From Berberis thunbergii (Eukaryota; Streptophyta; Magnoliopsida; Ranunculales; Berberidaceae), in contig QNQO01000648.1 of NCBI GenBank assembly GCA_003290165.1, positions 372,001-436,000 of the forward strand: a stretch of DNA of 64,000 bases, in the 5' to 3' direction. The notes under the pieces are model-generated. The model had not been told where the DNA came from and searched no databases. It was given only the letters and a program-made list of their open reading frames with translations. A program made the position numbers and the translations under genes. Of the stretch, positions 1 through 9,837 are shown in pieces. Position 1 is the first letter of the stretch. Each line of letters starts with the position of its first letter.

Positions 1-111
1 TGATTCTCTGTAGTTTTTGTTGTTCGTATATTGTTGTCATGAGGTAGCTAATAAACTCGGAATGCTTCTTGATCGTACTAGGCGTGTGCCATTGAGAAGT
101 TGGTTTGGACG

Positions 112-180
112 AGCAGAATAAAATGTAACCTCGAATTGTCTAATCATACTCACATCAGTACCTGCTGCCAAGGCTTCATT
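112..180 (-). pseudogene. HSP90 gene fragment (N-terminal ATPase domain)
   Basis: Read on the minus strand, this stretch encodes a peptide matching the conserved HSP90 segment EALAAG-x-DVSMI-x-QF-x-V-x-FYSA, which lies in the N-terminal ATP-binding domain of this chaperone. About 17 of 22 residues fit the family consensus from memory. Two glycines of the usual GQFGVGF loop are replaced, so even this short piece could not be functional. The reading does not continue as HSP90 on either side, so it is a scrap of roughly one exon or less. It lies just outside the 5' LTR of the following retroelement. It could be a remnant of gene capture by another element or a degraded duplicate; the sequence does not decide. 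Confidence 0.7.
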
Positions 181-250
181 TGTCGATTCATAAAATTTGT
201 TTGCGACAAAATTTGTTGTCAGTAATGTAGGAGGCGTTGTTGGCCTTGTT
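181..250. other. unassigned stretch between HSP90 scrap and recognisable LTR
   Basis: This sequence has no clear match to the start of the 3' LTR at 17,193-17,220, although the partner LTR should begin here. The true 5' boundary of the retroelement is therefore uncertain. Confidence 0.4.
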
Positions 251-894
251 TAAGCCACACACGTGTCATGATAATCTCGAGGAAATACAGGCCCCAGCAT
301 CGGCCCAACGCTGATCCGACCCAAGCGGTTCTAAGCCCGCTCAATTCAATCCGTCAGACGGACCCAAACTCTCACAACATGCTAGGCCCACACATCCTCA
401 CCACTATCCTCAATACCTATAAGTCTTACTAAGGCAAGTATATCAAGGATCAGCTTCGGACGAGCAACTACAGCTGTCCTCTGCCTCCAACAGGGAAGCA
501 AATATTAGAGTACACTCCACACAAGGAAACTCCCTTATACGGATTACTCTCGAATTGGGAACTATCTCATGGGTATCTAGAAACACAGGGCTAATAGAAA
601 ACTTTCCTTCTGCAACACGACTCCTAATTAGAAAAGATCTCCACGAAAATCTTCTTCCTAAACTACGCTTACGATGACCTGGTAGAACCAGAACTCCTTA
701 CACTCTAACTAAGACATGAGGTTGGTAAACTAAGGTACGCTATAAATTCCCTATTACAACATTACACATTGTTCAGATCCCTGTCTGACTTTAGCATCGG
801 AGTGTCATTGGCCACCACAACGGTGGTTCGTGGCTCATGTGCGTTAATTGTGCATGAACTGTGTCAACGCAGGGAGCGGAAAATGACTGCATCA
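245..894 (+). repeat. 5' LTR of Tat-type Ty3/gypsy element (Tat-1)
   Basis: From about 251 the sequence aligns along its length with 17,221-17,871, starting with the shared AAGCCACACACGTGTCATG and ending at GACTGCATCA. The right edge is fixed by the CA end at 894 and the primer-binding site that follows. The left edge is not seen cleanly, because the first 28 bases or so of the 3' LTR have no clear counterpart. The two copies differ by many substitutions, so the insertion is old. Shared internal landmarks include TATAAATAAGACA-like sequence and TTGGCCACCACAACGG-like sequence near the 3' part. Confidence 0.85.
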
Positions 895-895
895 G

Positions 896-915
896 TTTAG
901 CGCTGTCTGTGGGGA
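896..915 (+). other. primer-binding site of Tat-1
   Basis: Directly after the LTR the sequence reads TTTAGCGCTGTCTGTGGGG. This resembles the TGGCGCCGTCTGTGGGA-type primer site usual in plant Tat elements, with a few changes. It fixes the + strand orientation of the element. Confidence 0.75.
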
Positions 916-969
916 TGACAGAGTTCTTAATTTTTCATTAGCATCATCTCCTTTTAAAATCCCAAAGAG

Positions 970-1530
970 ATGGTGACTACTAGGTCACACAATAATGGAG
1001 AACAAGGGGAAATTTCTACAAGGACCTCATTCTGGAGCCCCCTCTAGACATGACGGAGCTCCTCAAGAATGTCAAGAGACACATCACCTTGGAGGAGTCG
1101 AGGACCGTTAAAAGGGAAGTCAAAGATGAGAAGAAGCCATCCGCCCTTAGGGACAAAAAGAGGGCAAAAGACGTGAGGATGAGGAACGGAGCAAAAGGAA
1201 GCGCAGTGACAGAAGGTCGAACCCTGTCAGTTCAGGCTAGAAAAATCATCCAACTACGTTGGATCCAGAGTTGTGACATCCCTAAATGCTAGCTTGTCAG
1301 ACGTACTTAAATCCATGAAGAATTGGAAGGACACGCTGAGACTCCTCCAAGCGTGACAATGACAAGTACTATGCGTACCACAAGAAAGGCGACCACGACA
1401 CCAATGACTGTAAGAGTCTGAGGTATGAGATCAAATATTGGATCCGCAGAGGCAAATTGAAAAAGTTCCTGAAGTCTGAGAAGCAAACAGAACAAACAAG
1501 GGACAGGGGGAGTCAGTTACAGAAATAAAT
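970..1530 (+). pseudogene. Tat-1 gag remnant, internally deleted
   Basis: A start at 970 gives the MVTTRS opening common in plant Ty3 gag proteins. The frame soon fails, and the next gag-like material (1,050-1,290) is a lysine- and arginine-rich stretch typical of the late linker part of Tat gag. At about 1,365-1,490 another frame reads YYAYHKKGDHDTNDC followed by WIRRGKLKKF. This is the conserved histidine/cysteine motif and basic tail found at the gag-protease junction of Tat elements. The main capsid-like domain, normally several hundred residues, is missing. Gag would build the virus-like particle; this copy cannot. Stops and frame changes confirm decay. Confidence 0.75.
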
Positions 1531-1639
1531 AAGGAGATTCCAAGGATAACATACGTCCTTCATGGAGTCGGATCAAACGAAGACCAGTCTTACAGGTCTT
1601 GCAAGCAGACCTTACTGGAAATGCGGACACAGCCTGCGA

Positions 1640-2002
1640 ATGAGGACAAACACATCTGTCACTCTAGGATTCAAAGCCTCATTTTCACCTTGGCCTTTAT
1701 GGACAAAGACCTCGAAGGAGTTCGAGCGCCACATAACGACGCTCTAATCATCTCAGTCTCCATAGCAAGGTGGGAGGTAAAGAGAGATCTGGTGGACACA
1801 GGAAGTTTCGCTCAACGTTATGTTCTACAATGCATTCCGCAGCATGAACCTCAAGGAAGAAAACCCGATGTCTTCAAAACACCCGCTGGTCCGATTCAGT
1901 GGGGAGAAATGTTCCCCATCCGAAATATAAGGTTAGCTTCGGTGGTTGGATAACTGCAGCTAAGGAAGGTCTTATTTCTGGACTTCATGGTGGTAGACGC
2001 GT
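1640..2002 (+). pseudogene. Tat-1 aspartic protease, interrupted by a CACTA insertion
   Basis: The frame contains FMDKDLEGVRAPHNDAL and then the aspartic protease active-site motif LVDTGS at about 1,790-1,806, as in Tat retroelement polyproteins. The usual Ser-Ala after the motif is degraded. Downstream the frame decays, but near 1,985-2,002 it reads FMVVDA. The normal continuation, YNLILGRP, appears at 11,385-11,408 on the far side of the CACTA element, so the protease was split by that insertion. The protease would process Gag-Pol; it is dead here both from the insertion and from local frameshifts. No reverse transcriptase, RNase H or integrase was found downstream. Confidence 0.8.
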
Positions 2003-2024
2003 CACTACACCAAAAGGCCATTTT

Positions 2025-2240
2025 AGCTACAGGGAGGTGGCCACGGCTTTAAACCGTTGGTTTATTTGCCACGGCTAAAAATCGTGGCTATAACGGCCAA
2101 CAGTTTAAAATCATGGCTAATAAAATAAAACCGTTTACCCCAAAAAAAAGTTGCAACGGTTTAAAACCATGGCTATATCTGCCCACGGTTTAAAACCGTG
2201 GCTATATATGCCAACGGTTTAAAACCATAGCTATAGAAAT
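2025..2240. repeat. left subterminal repeats of Pack-CACTA-1
   Basis: About six copies of a roughly 20-base imperfect palindrome, GCCACGGTTTAAAACCGTGG and variants, are spaced by 10-25 bases. The same motif recurs near the right end. Known CACTA biology makes these likely transposase-binding sites and hot spots for small RNAs; that role is inferred. Confidence 0.85.
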
Positions 2241-4461
2241 AACTTTTGCGCTTTAATTGGAGGGAGAAGTTTCTCGCTTTGGCGAAAAAAATTGGGGAAA
2301 AACACAGTGGAGAGGAGACTGAGCTTTGGCGAAACAATTTATGGGAAAAACTGACAGTGGAGAGGAGAGCATTTATAGTGGAGAGGAGGGAGCAGTTTTG
2401 CGCTTTGGTGAGGAGGAGAGATCAACGAGCTTGAAAATCATAGTCAGAGAAGGTTTGGCGCATATAAGAGATCGAGGAGCTTGAAAATCAGAGTCAGAGA
2501 GAGCTTGAAAATTTCACGGTTTGGTTTCGCCTCCTTCCATTTTCATTTTAGGGTTCCTTAGAAAATCAGAGTCAAAGGGTTCATTTTAGGGTTTTTGAAT
2601 CTAGATTTTTTATTTATAGGTTTTGAATCTCTAGGGTTCGAATTGAAATATGCCATCCTGTTTGTTTTTGCTTTTTTTTGGACAAGTCTATTGTTTAGAA
2701 CAAGTAGTGGTTGCACACTGTGTGGCTATTACATACACAAGATACTTGCAGTGTTTTAGTTGTTGCATAATTCTTCAAAAATATTAGCGGTTTTCTTTGT
2801 TAATGTATGGTTTGCTTGAGAAATTTGATGTGCGTGGTCCTGTTGATTTCCCCCCCTTATTGTTGCTTGGAGTTGGAACATGGTTGCAATAATGTATCAT
2901 AGCTTGAATGGGAATTTTGTTAATAACCTCCATTTGGTGATCATTGCTTTGTATAGATAATGGAATTTGGATGGGATGGGTATGAATGTGCAATATAACA
3001 GGCACTCATGGTGTAAAATTAGTGAGATATGAAAACATTTCAATCACCATTTAGAGCATACTAAAAGTGTATCTCTCAAGTCCTGCATATTCAGGTTGGG
3101 TTCATATACAAAATGAAACATGAAGTAGGAATGTAAAATGTCTTGAATGTTTGCCTGAAGATGAGAATAGTCAAATTGTTGTAATGTAGCACAGTTTTTT
3201 GAAGCATATTGATTGTTGGCATGTAAAAGGAAAGTGGATGAAAGCATCCAATACTTTCAGATATAACTTGTGAATAGTTGCTTGTGTAGACCTACATAAT
3301 TTTGTAATGTCATTATTTAAGAAAGAGACTTGTGCCAAGACGTCCTACAAGTGTTCTGATAAGATGGCATTTCCTCAGTTTTTAGTTTCTCAAATTTGTA
3401 AATATATTATTTATTTGTTTCTACATAGTTAAGGGATATTTGGGTAGCAGGAGAGAGAGTTTGGTAAATAGGATGTAATGTCGTGTTAGTTTTGTTCTTA
3501 TTCCTTATCAGCTAAAATTGGGTTCCTTCATAATATTTGGGTTCATTGAAGAATTCCTGTCATTTTTGTTGTTGTTGTATACGTGCAGTTGTTGTCATTG
3601 AGCATTCGTATTTCAATCAAGAAGCCTCAACTCAAAGAGAAAACACGTTTTGATTTTAATACCTAACTGGTAAGACATGTAATGGTTTACTGGCAAGGAA
3701 AATATATGGTGACTAAGCTAAAAAGGAAAGATAGATGGTGACTAAGCTAAAGTGAACAACTAGAATCATCTTGGACGCATAACCTGAAACTTGTGCATAC
3801 CGTTTTAACTAGAGATGAAAGAAAGGATGGATGAGCATGCAAGAAAAAAACTCATCAAAAGTAATCTCTAATACTTTATGTGTTAGAACCTGCTGCTCAT
3901 GTCCATGCTTCCTAAGGATGATGCAGATGAACCTATTTATAATATCTGTTTTGTATGTTTGTTTTCGTTATAATCTCTGTTACCTATTTATAATCTCTAT
4001 TACTCTCTGTTTTTGGTATGTTCTTTTTGTTTTCGTGATGTATGTTTGTTTTTGTATGATTTCTATTACCTATTTATAATCTCTGTTACTGTCAAATATA
4101 TGTATGTTTGTTTTTGTGATGTTCTATTACCTATTTATAATCTCTGTTTTTTTCATACTGGTTTTTGTTTTCGCCGTGAAATTGTTCATGATCTAATCAG
4201 TATTGCATTTTAGTCAGTATTGCACTTTTTCTCACAAACTGCATCCTTCTCCTCATAAAAAGAATATGAAAACATCCCTAGTGCTTTGAATTTAGCTATG
4301 GATCTAATAGAGAAAACAAAAGGCTATGGATCTAAGAGATGGGTATTTGGTTTGCAGAGCAAACTTCTTCAAGGCAGAAATTAAGGTGTGCTCCTACTTT
4401 GTCCACCTTTTTTGTTTCTTCTTTATTCTTGGCATTAAGCACTGTAATATGATTGTTGCAG
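2241..4461 (+). other. Pack-CACTA-1 leader, no gene identified
   Basis: At 2,244-2,520 short repeated phrases such as AGTGGAGAGGAGA and GAGCTTGAAAATCA(T/G)AGTCAGAGA occur. T-rich sequence with TTTAGGGTTTTTGAATCT follows and looks like a plant 5' untranslated leader. From 2,650 to 4,350 the sequence is T-rich and intron-like, with repeated ACCTATTTATAATCTCTGTTA at 3,960-4,150. I see no convincing coding exon. Confidence 0.5.
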
Positions 4462-4587
4462 TTATCTACCGCTGGTTGTAGGCTTGTCATCTCAAGTGAT
4501 GGTGTTTGGAATGTTTTGTCTTCAAAAGCAGTTCTTAACTGCTGTGGAGGGATGCCACCAGATGCTGCCGCTGTTCAAATTGTTAAG
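4462..4587 (+). pseudogene. captured exon of a plant PP2C protein phosphatase
   Basis: A 126-base exon is bounded by AG at 4,460-4,461 and GT at 4,588. It encodes a 42-residue piece containing RLVISSDGVWNVLSSKA and CCGGMPPDAAAVQIVK. This matches the conserved metal-binding SSDGVWD block of plant clade PP2C serine/threonine phosphatases. The metal-binding Asp of DGVW is kept, and the following Asp is replaced by Asn. Only this exon is present, about a tenth of a normal phosphatase, so no catalytic function is possible. The splice sites suggest it could be joined into a longer chimeric transcript with the ETO1-like exons downstream. Confidence 0.85.
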
Positions 4588-5105
4588 GTACATCAAATTC
4601 CTCGTATAATTTTTGTATCTTCTGATTTTCTTATAGCATTTTGAGTATTCTTCTGTAGAGTCATGTAAACATCGTGGAAATTTAATTCATTTTATGTTAT
4701 ATAGATAATGAATACACTTGTTTTCTTTCCGTTTTAGCATGACATTGTATATTCTGTGATCTGTATATCCTGCTTTGGGGAGTTCAGCCACTTTTGTGGC
4801 CATATAAACTTGGATTTCTTACTTTGACACCTGCAGACATTGTTTCTGATCTAAGAAGAATGGGATTTTGAATATTGATAATCTTTCTCTTAACATTAAT
4901 ATTTCTTCCTTGACTAAAACAGGGGTATGGGATTTATTTCATTCTTAAACTTTTACTTAGTTTTTTCCCCCATAATAGAGGGTATATATTTGTTAACATT
5001 GTTTTTTTTCTTCTTCCTGTTTTTCTCTCCATCTATTTAGTGTAGCACTGATGATTTTCTCAAAGCATATGTAGCAGAGATCATTTGAAGGATTTTTTTT
5101 CTCAA
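4588..5105 (+). other. intron-like spacer
   Basis: T-rich sequence starts with a GT donor and contains no recognisable coding segment. A short direct repeat (CTCAAAGCATATGTAGCAGA) occurs at about 5,058 and 5,101. Confidence 0.5.
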
Positions 5106-6600
5106 AGCATATGTAGCAGACACAAACCTGGACTCTGTGTCTTCAACTTACGTCGCCCATTCTGGAGCAAGCTCTTAGATGTCTTTCTGATGGTCTTCGG
5201 AAAGGACAGGTAAATATTATCCTTCTGTCAACAAGAAAGCATACTATTTAAGTTCTTGCAGTGTTGTTTGATTTTTGTGTTTGTTGTTCTGCAAGCATTA
5301 AACAATCTAGGAAGTGTCTATGTAGACTGTGATAAGCTAGATCAAGCGGCAGACTGCTATATGAATGCCCTTAACATTAGGCACACCAGAGCACATCAGG
5401 GACTAGCACGTGTTTTCTATCTCAAGAGTAATAGAAAAGTTGCTTATGATGAGATGACTAGACTGATAGAGAAAACACGAAACAATGCATCAGCCTATGA
5501 GAAACGTTCAGAGTATTGTGAGCGCCAAATGGCAAGAAGTGACCTCTGTATGGCAACTAAATTAGATCCACTAAGAACTTACCCTTAGAGATACAGAGCG
5601 GCAGGTAAGTTCAATGGTTCTTCATTTTTACTGTGTTCTGCACAACTTGATTTAATTGGAAGTGTTTCCTATCTTTTCCTATCCGATTACTAGATGTCCA
5701 TCCTCTTAAGCCTGGTTTTGACGTCTCTTAAAGTTCTTGAATAAAGTCTTGCATATGTTTTATAAGATAGGAATCACTGGGCTCTAATTCCTAGCTTTCT
5801 GTTCCATCTCTAGTCGCTTCATAATTCTGGCCAAAAAACAGTCTCTCAGTAAAACTTCATTTCCACCTCTCTTTTAATCTTCAATCCTAATCCTGAATTA
5901 GATTTTCATGTTGATTATTGAATTATTTAGTAAAGTTTTGTTGATTGACGATTACAAAGTTATATTGTTTAGCAAAATTTGCACACTCTCATTGTGAATC
6001 ATAGAAAACCTTGTCTCGGTTTTAATCCACCCAAATGAAGAAATATATGGATCAACTTTCAAAGATGCCACAGGTGTAGGAAACGTATCAGTAGAATAGT
6101 TTTTTATTAAAACAAGACCCTGTCCAATTTGAGGCCCTTCTTTAGAATTACCCACGTCTTTATTGCATCATTTCAACTTAAAACTTTGGCTAAAATATTT
6201 TAGCTAGCCTTTGATTCACGTAAATAAGTTAGGGTCTGTTTGGTTGCAAGGAAAACAGACATGGAAATTGAAACTGTTTCTGCGAATTCGATTATTAGGC
6301 GCACCCCTTGGGACTAGGATTCCTATGAGTTTCCTGAGCGGAAACAATGATGTTGTATACCTTCTAACACATCTATATGTCATCTGTTGTTACAACCTGA
6401 ATTGGTCCCTCATTTAACAGAAAATTATGTTGTTGAGTACCTGGATAAATTTGATCAAACACTAACTAACCAGTGGTGTTGGTTCTTGACAGTGCTTATG
6501 GATGACCGTAAAGAAGCAGCTGCAATCGCAGAACTTTCAAAGGCTATAATGTTTAAACCAGACCAAATGGACATCTTGAGGCTGATGGGTACTTAACTGA
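5106..6600 (+). pseudogene. captured ETO1-like (ETOL) TPR gene fragment, three exons
   Basis: Three exon pieces match plant ETHYLENE OVERPRODUCER1-like proteins, BTB/TPR adaptors that promote turnover of ACC synthase. Piece one (to 5,210) ends ILEQALRC-x-SDGLRKGQ. Piece two (about 5,296-5,604) reads ALNNLGSVYVDCDKLDQAADCY and continues through NNASAYEKRSEYC to LDPLRTYP. Piece three (from 6,493) reads VLMDDRKEAAAIAELSKAI. The intron 5,605-6,492 has GT-AG borders and correct phase, so genomic DNA rather than cDNA was captured. Defects are a frameshift near 5,155, an altered acceptor before 5,296 (one extra base) and a Tyr-to-stop change at 5,586. Only the C-terminal TPR part is present. The family match is strong; the exact paralogue is not resolved. 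Confidence 0.9.
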
Positions 6601-7320
6601 GAGCCATAGGCATGGGAAGGCTGGTTACAGTCTGACCAAACTTCATGCGCGGTGCCATCATCAACTTTCACAGAAGTGAAAATGACTTACCTTAATAGTA
6701 ATTTTCTTTTAAATGCTAAGCACTTAATTGTTTGATATATCATAGAAAAATCATATAGTTGAAAAAATTATTATGTTGGAAGAAATTATTTGTTTGTTGA
6801 GACTCCTATGTGACAAAATGGCCCTTTTAAAATTTCTCTTTTACAGTCTGATCAGGTGGAAGAAAACAATACTAGGGTAGATTGTCTCGAAAATTGGGAC
6901 TCCTATGTGTGGCTGTTTGCTGTATGAACAAGCTTGAATTAGTCAAGCTTCTCCTCACACTTGTTTGTCCCACCTGAGTCTTGAATGTCTCTACACACAA
7001 GCAGATTTGTTTCTTCTCCTCACACTTATTGATTTGGTCTTCAGTCAAAGCAGATTTGTTTCTTCTTTAAATTTGCATGTAATGTTTTGAACGTGGATCG
7101 GTTGAATTGCTGTGTTTGGGGAAACTTTGACTTGGTTTGACTGATTTCTTCTTTATGAAGTTCTGTTTCCACGCTCGAACTCATTAGATTGATTTGTTTC
7201 TTTTATGGAATCAGATTGAAGTTTAATTACCTTTTAATATCCATTAATTTCTAACTAATGCCATCTAACTTATTTTAAGGATCACTTGTTGATTGGATGG
7301 AAAATGTTTGCTATGTGTAG
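6601..7320 (+). other. spacer without recognisable gene
   Basis: AT-rich sequence with a repeated AAGCAGATTTGTTTCTTCT phrase at about 7,000 and 7,045. I see no coding match. Confidence 0.5.
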
Positions 7321-7401
7321 GTCTGTGCAATTAAAGCTCCTGGATTTGGAGAAAATAGGAAAGCCAACATGCAGGATCTTACCACTCTGACTGGTGCTAC
7401 T
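7321..7401 (+). pseudogene. captured exon of mitochondrial-type chaperonin CPN60
   Basis: This exon lies between AG at 7,319-7,320 and GT at 7,402. It encodes [19 protein letters not shown] followed by LTTLTGAT. This is the signature segment of group I chaperonin 60 (HSP60/GroEL), in the form usual for plant mitochondrial CPN60. The parent protein forms the folding chamber for imported mitochondrial proteins. Only about 27 of roughly 575 residues are present, so the piece is non-functional. The clean splice borders and + orientation match the neighbouring captured exons. Confidence 0.9.
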
Positions 7402-7870
7402 GTGAGTATATATCATCTTAGTTTTTGGATCTTCTTGGGCTCTTTTTTTCAACAGTTGACTTCTTCTTGGATCTTAGCTTTTACAATTTCCCATTTTTCT
7501 TCATAATGTGAATGTGCAGGTGTATCCTTGGAAGGCTTTTGCTATGAATCCAAGCAACACATACTAGTCTATGAGTTGTAACATTAAGCTGGGGCCGCAG
7601 ACTGTAAGCTACCCTGGTAATACGTCTTTAATATTTCTATGGAAGTAAGCTACCCTGAGATTTTGCTTGTGATTCTTTGCAGTTTTTTTCACTACCAGAC
7701 CAGCTGCTACTCTGGAAATGTTCCCTTCATGGCCAATAAAAAGATGTTAGACAATGGTATGTTTCTGCCGAGAAAGTGGAAAATTGAAAGTTACGACAAT
7801 GTTGATTGGAGATTTAGGGCATTGAAAATCTGATTTTCTTCTTTCTGATTTTTTTTCTTCATGATGCTGC
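7402..7870 (+). other. spacer with unidentified exon-like pieces
   Basis: After AG at 7,519-7,520 a short open stretch reads VYPWKAFAMNPSNTY and stops. Another open stretch at 7,639-7,831 is not recognised. These may be further captured exons, but no family is assigned. Confidence 0.35.
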
Positions 7871-8175
7871 AGCCTCTAAAAAACAGTTGGAAGGTTTCAT
7901 CTCTGCCCTCCATGGGCATGTTGCCTCTCTTCTCCGTCATATAGTTGGATCTGTTGGTATGTTATAACATTCTATATTTCTTTATTACATATTCGTGCAT
8001 ATTTGGTCGAACTCTGCAGACCTGATGTTTTTAATATTGCCTAATGGTTCTTATTGGCAGTTGTTGAACATGCCTACCAATTGGGAAATGCATCTCAGAG
8101 ACAAAATCTATTGTTCGAGTTGTATTCAACAGAGTTTCAGCTGTTCAAGGATTTGGCTTCATCTAAAGAAAAAAG
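7871..8175 (+). pseudogene. captured APUM24-like (Pumilio/PUF6 family) fragment, two exons
   Basis: Exon one (7,872-7,956) reads KKQLEGFISALHGHVASLL then RHIVGSV. Exon two (8,061-8,175) reads VVEHAYQLGNASQRQNLL then FELYSTEFQLFKDL. Together they match part of plant PUMILIO 24, a nucleolar RNA-binding protein for rRNA processing related to PUF6/Puf-A. The intron 7,957-8,060 has GT-AG borders and keeps phase across the junction. Both exons remain open, so this piece is less decayed than the ETO1-like one. About 65 residues remain of a protein of more than 600, so no independent function is expected. Confidence 0.82.
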
Positions 8176-9370
8176 GTTTGCTTCAAGCATTAAGCATATC
8201 CATATCTCCTCTTTACATCTGTGCAATTAGCTTAGGCATTTTTCTAAGAACACTGCCAAGATTTAGGCAAAGCTAAGACTCGGTCACTGCTTTCCTAACA
8301 TTGACCTTTCCTAACATAGAATGTAAATAATAGAAACATTTCTCAACTTGATACGTCATCATTAAGCTTTTGCACCTAAATAACATTTAAAGAATGAAGT
8401 GTCATGGACTCGGAGCAGCGAAGTTTGCTTGCAGGGTTGGTCTGCCAAGAATTGGAGCTCCTCTGTCTAGTTTTTTCGGTGCTGCAATACAATGGACAAC
8501 ACACTCTATTTTGACAGAGTGGTCTGTCCTGATGCACTTTGTTGCTTTGTTTTTTTCTTCTGCTGTTAGTTTGTTTTTCTTTTGCTGTTTGTGATTTGTC
8601 ATATTCTGATCCATGTTCTTCCACATGACCTGCCTTGCAAAACAAAAAGTGAAAACTTTTCTAAACTTCTTAGGAGGTAATGTTGTTAAAGAATATATTT
8701 TAATTTGATGCAATATGCAATATAATTATGTAGAACTAAGAGCAAAAACCATGAATGGAACAATCATCTCGTTACTTGTTTAGTTCTAACTTCTAACAAC
8801 AGTCTTATATGTTTTGACTCAGTGGGTTACCACACAAAAAAAAATGCAGCGATTCTATTTTTGGGACAAATGCTCACACAATTGAAGAAAAAGTCTCCAA
8901 GAAAGTTGATATGTTTGCAAACATGCTTATACGAAGTGCTCAACAGTGCAATGAGGAAAAAGTAATAATACCAGCTGGCACTTTGCATATCATTTCCTGC
9001 TTACGTTTCTACTTACCAAAGGCATGCACATCACACAATTTTTCTCTTCAAGTTACGACTATTTAACATGCCTTCTCAGTCTTTGTACTAGTGTTGCATA
9101 TCCATTGCACTTTTCAATTATTTGGTTTGGAAAAAAATTGTTTGTCATGTTCAAGGATATCTCGTGATCCTCATACCACTTAAAACATCTACAAAGAGAG
9201 GTGTACTCGTACACTCCATGTCCAACGACACTTTTGGGTGCCAATTGACACAAAGGATATCTCGTGATCCTCGGAAGAGAAATTGTTTTACTCTCTTGTC
9301 CGTATATACACTAACTACACACACCTTTTTTCTACAACAAAATTGCATTTTCATGTTATCACTTTCTAAT
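8176..9370 (+). other. spacer with one exon-like piece
   Basis: Most of this stretch is intron-like. At about 8,870-8,961 an open piece reads HTIEEKVSKKVDMFANMLI then RSAQQCNEEK and is followed by a GT-like border. Its character suggests a captured exon, but I cannot name the family. The open frame at 8,402-8,713 on the other strand has no recognisable similarity. Confidence 0.4.
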
Positions 9371-9837
9371 TTATTTAAATTTGATGGGGTTGTTGGGGGA
9401 GCAGAGAGAAGGAAATAGAAAGGGGCCAACTTCAAGCTCTGAACATGAAGGACCCAAGACACTTTGATTCTCTCCATCGTGATCACTCACTCATTTATGA
9501 GACTGTTAGTGTTGGAACTTTTGTAGTTGATGTTGGTTGCATTTATGTTTTTGGCAGACATTGAGAAGGCTTGCTCAGAATAGAGAGGCAGCAAGGAAAA
9601 GCAGACTCAGAAAGAAGGTTTATGTGTAGTGCATGTAGATAAATGATCAGTAGCCAATGATGAACCATTAAATGTTTGATGTTGTACAACTCTCTAGTTC
9701 TCTCTCTGATCAGCATTTATTGATCAAGTCTTTGTTGCTTTTCTTGTCTTTGTCACATGCATATGTGCAACAGCTTGAGTCAAGTCGGATCAAGATCACT
9801 CAGCTTGAACAAGAGCTTCAAAGAGCTAGGGCTCAAG
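9371..9837 (+). pseudogene. captured TGA-type bZIP transcription factor fragment
   Basis: Three pieces belong to a plant TGA (class D) bZIP factor, which binds TGACG elements and partners NPR1 in defence signalling. A leader piece near 9,420-9,470 reads PTSSSEHEGPKT. The basic region (9,558-9,617) reads TLRRLAQNREAARKSRLRKK, including the invariant N-x7-R DNA-contact spacing. The zipper start (about 9,768-9,837) reads YVQQLESSRIKITQLEQEL then QRARAQ. Splice borders are intact around the basic-region exon, but the acceptor before the zipper exon is degraded (CATG in place of CAG). The C-terminal DOG1-like domain is absent. A transcript joining these could encode a short DNA-binding peptide; that is inference. 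Confidence 0.92.
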
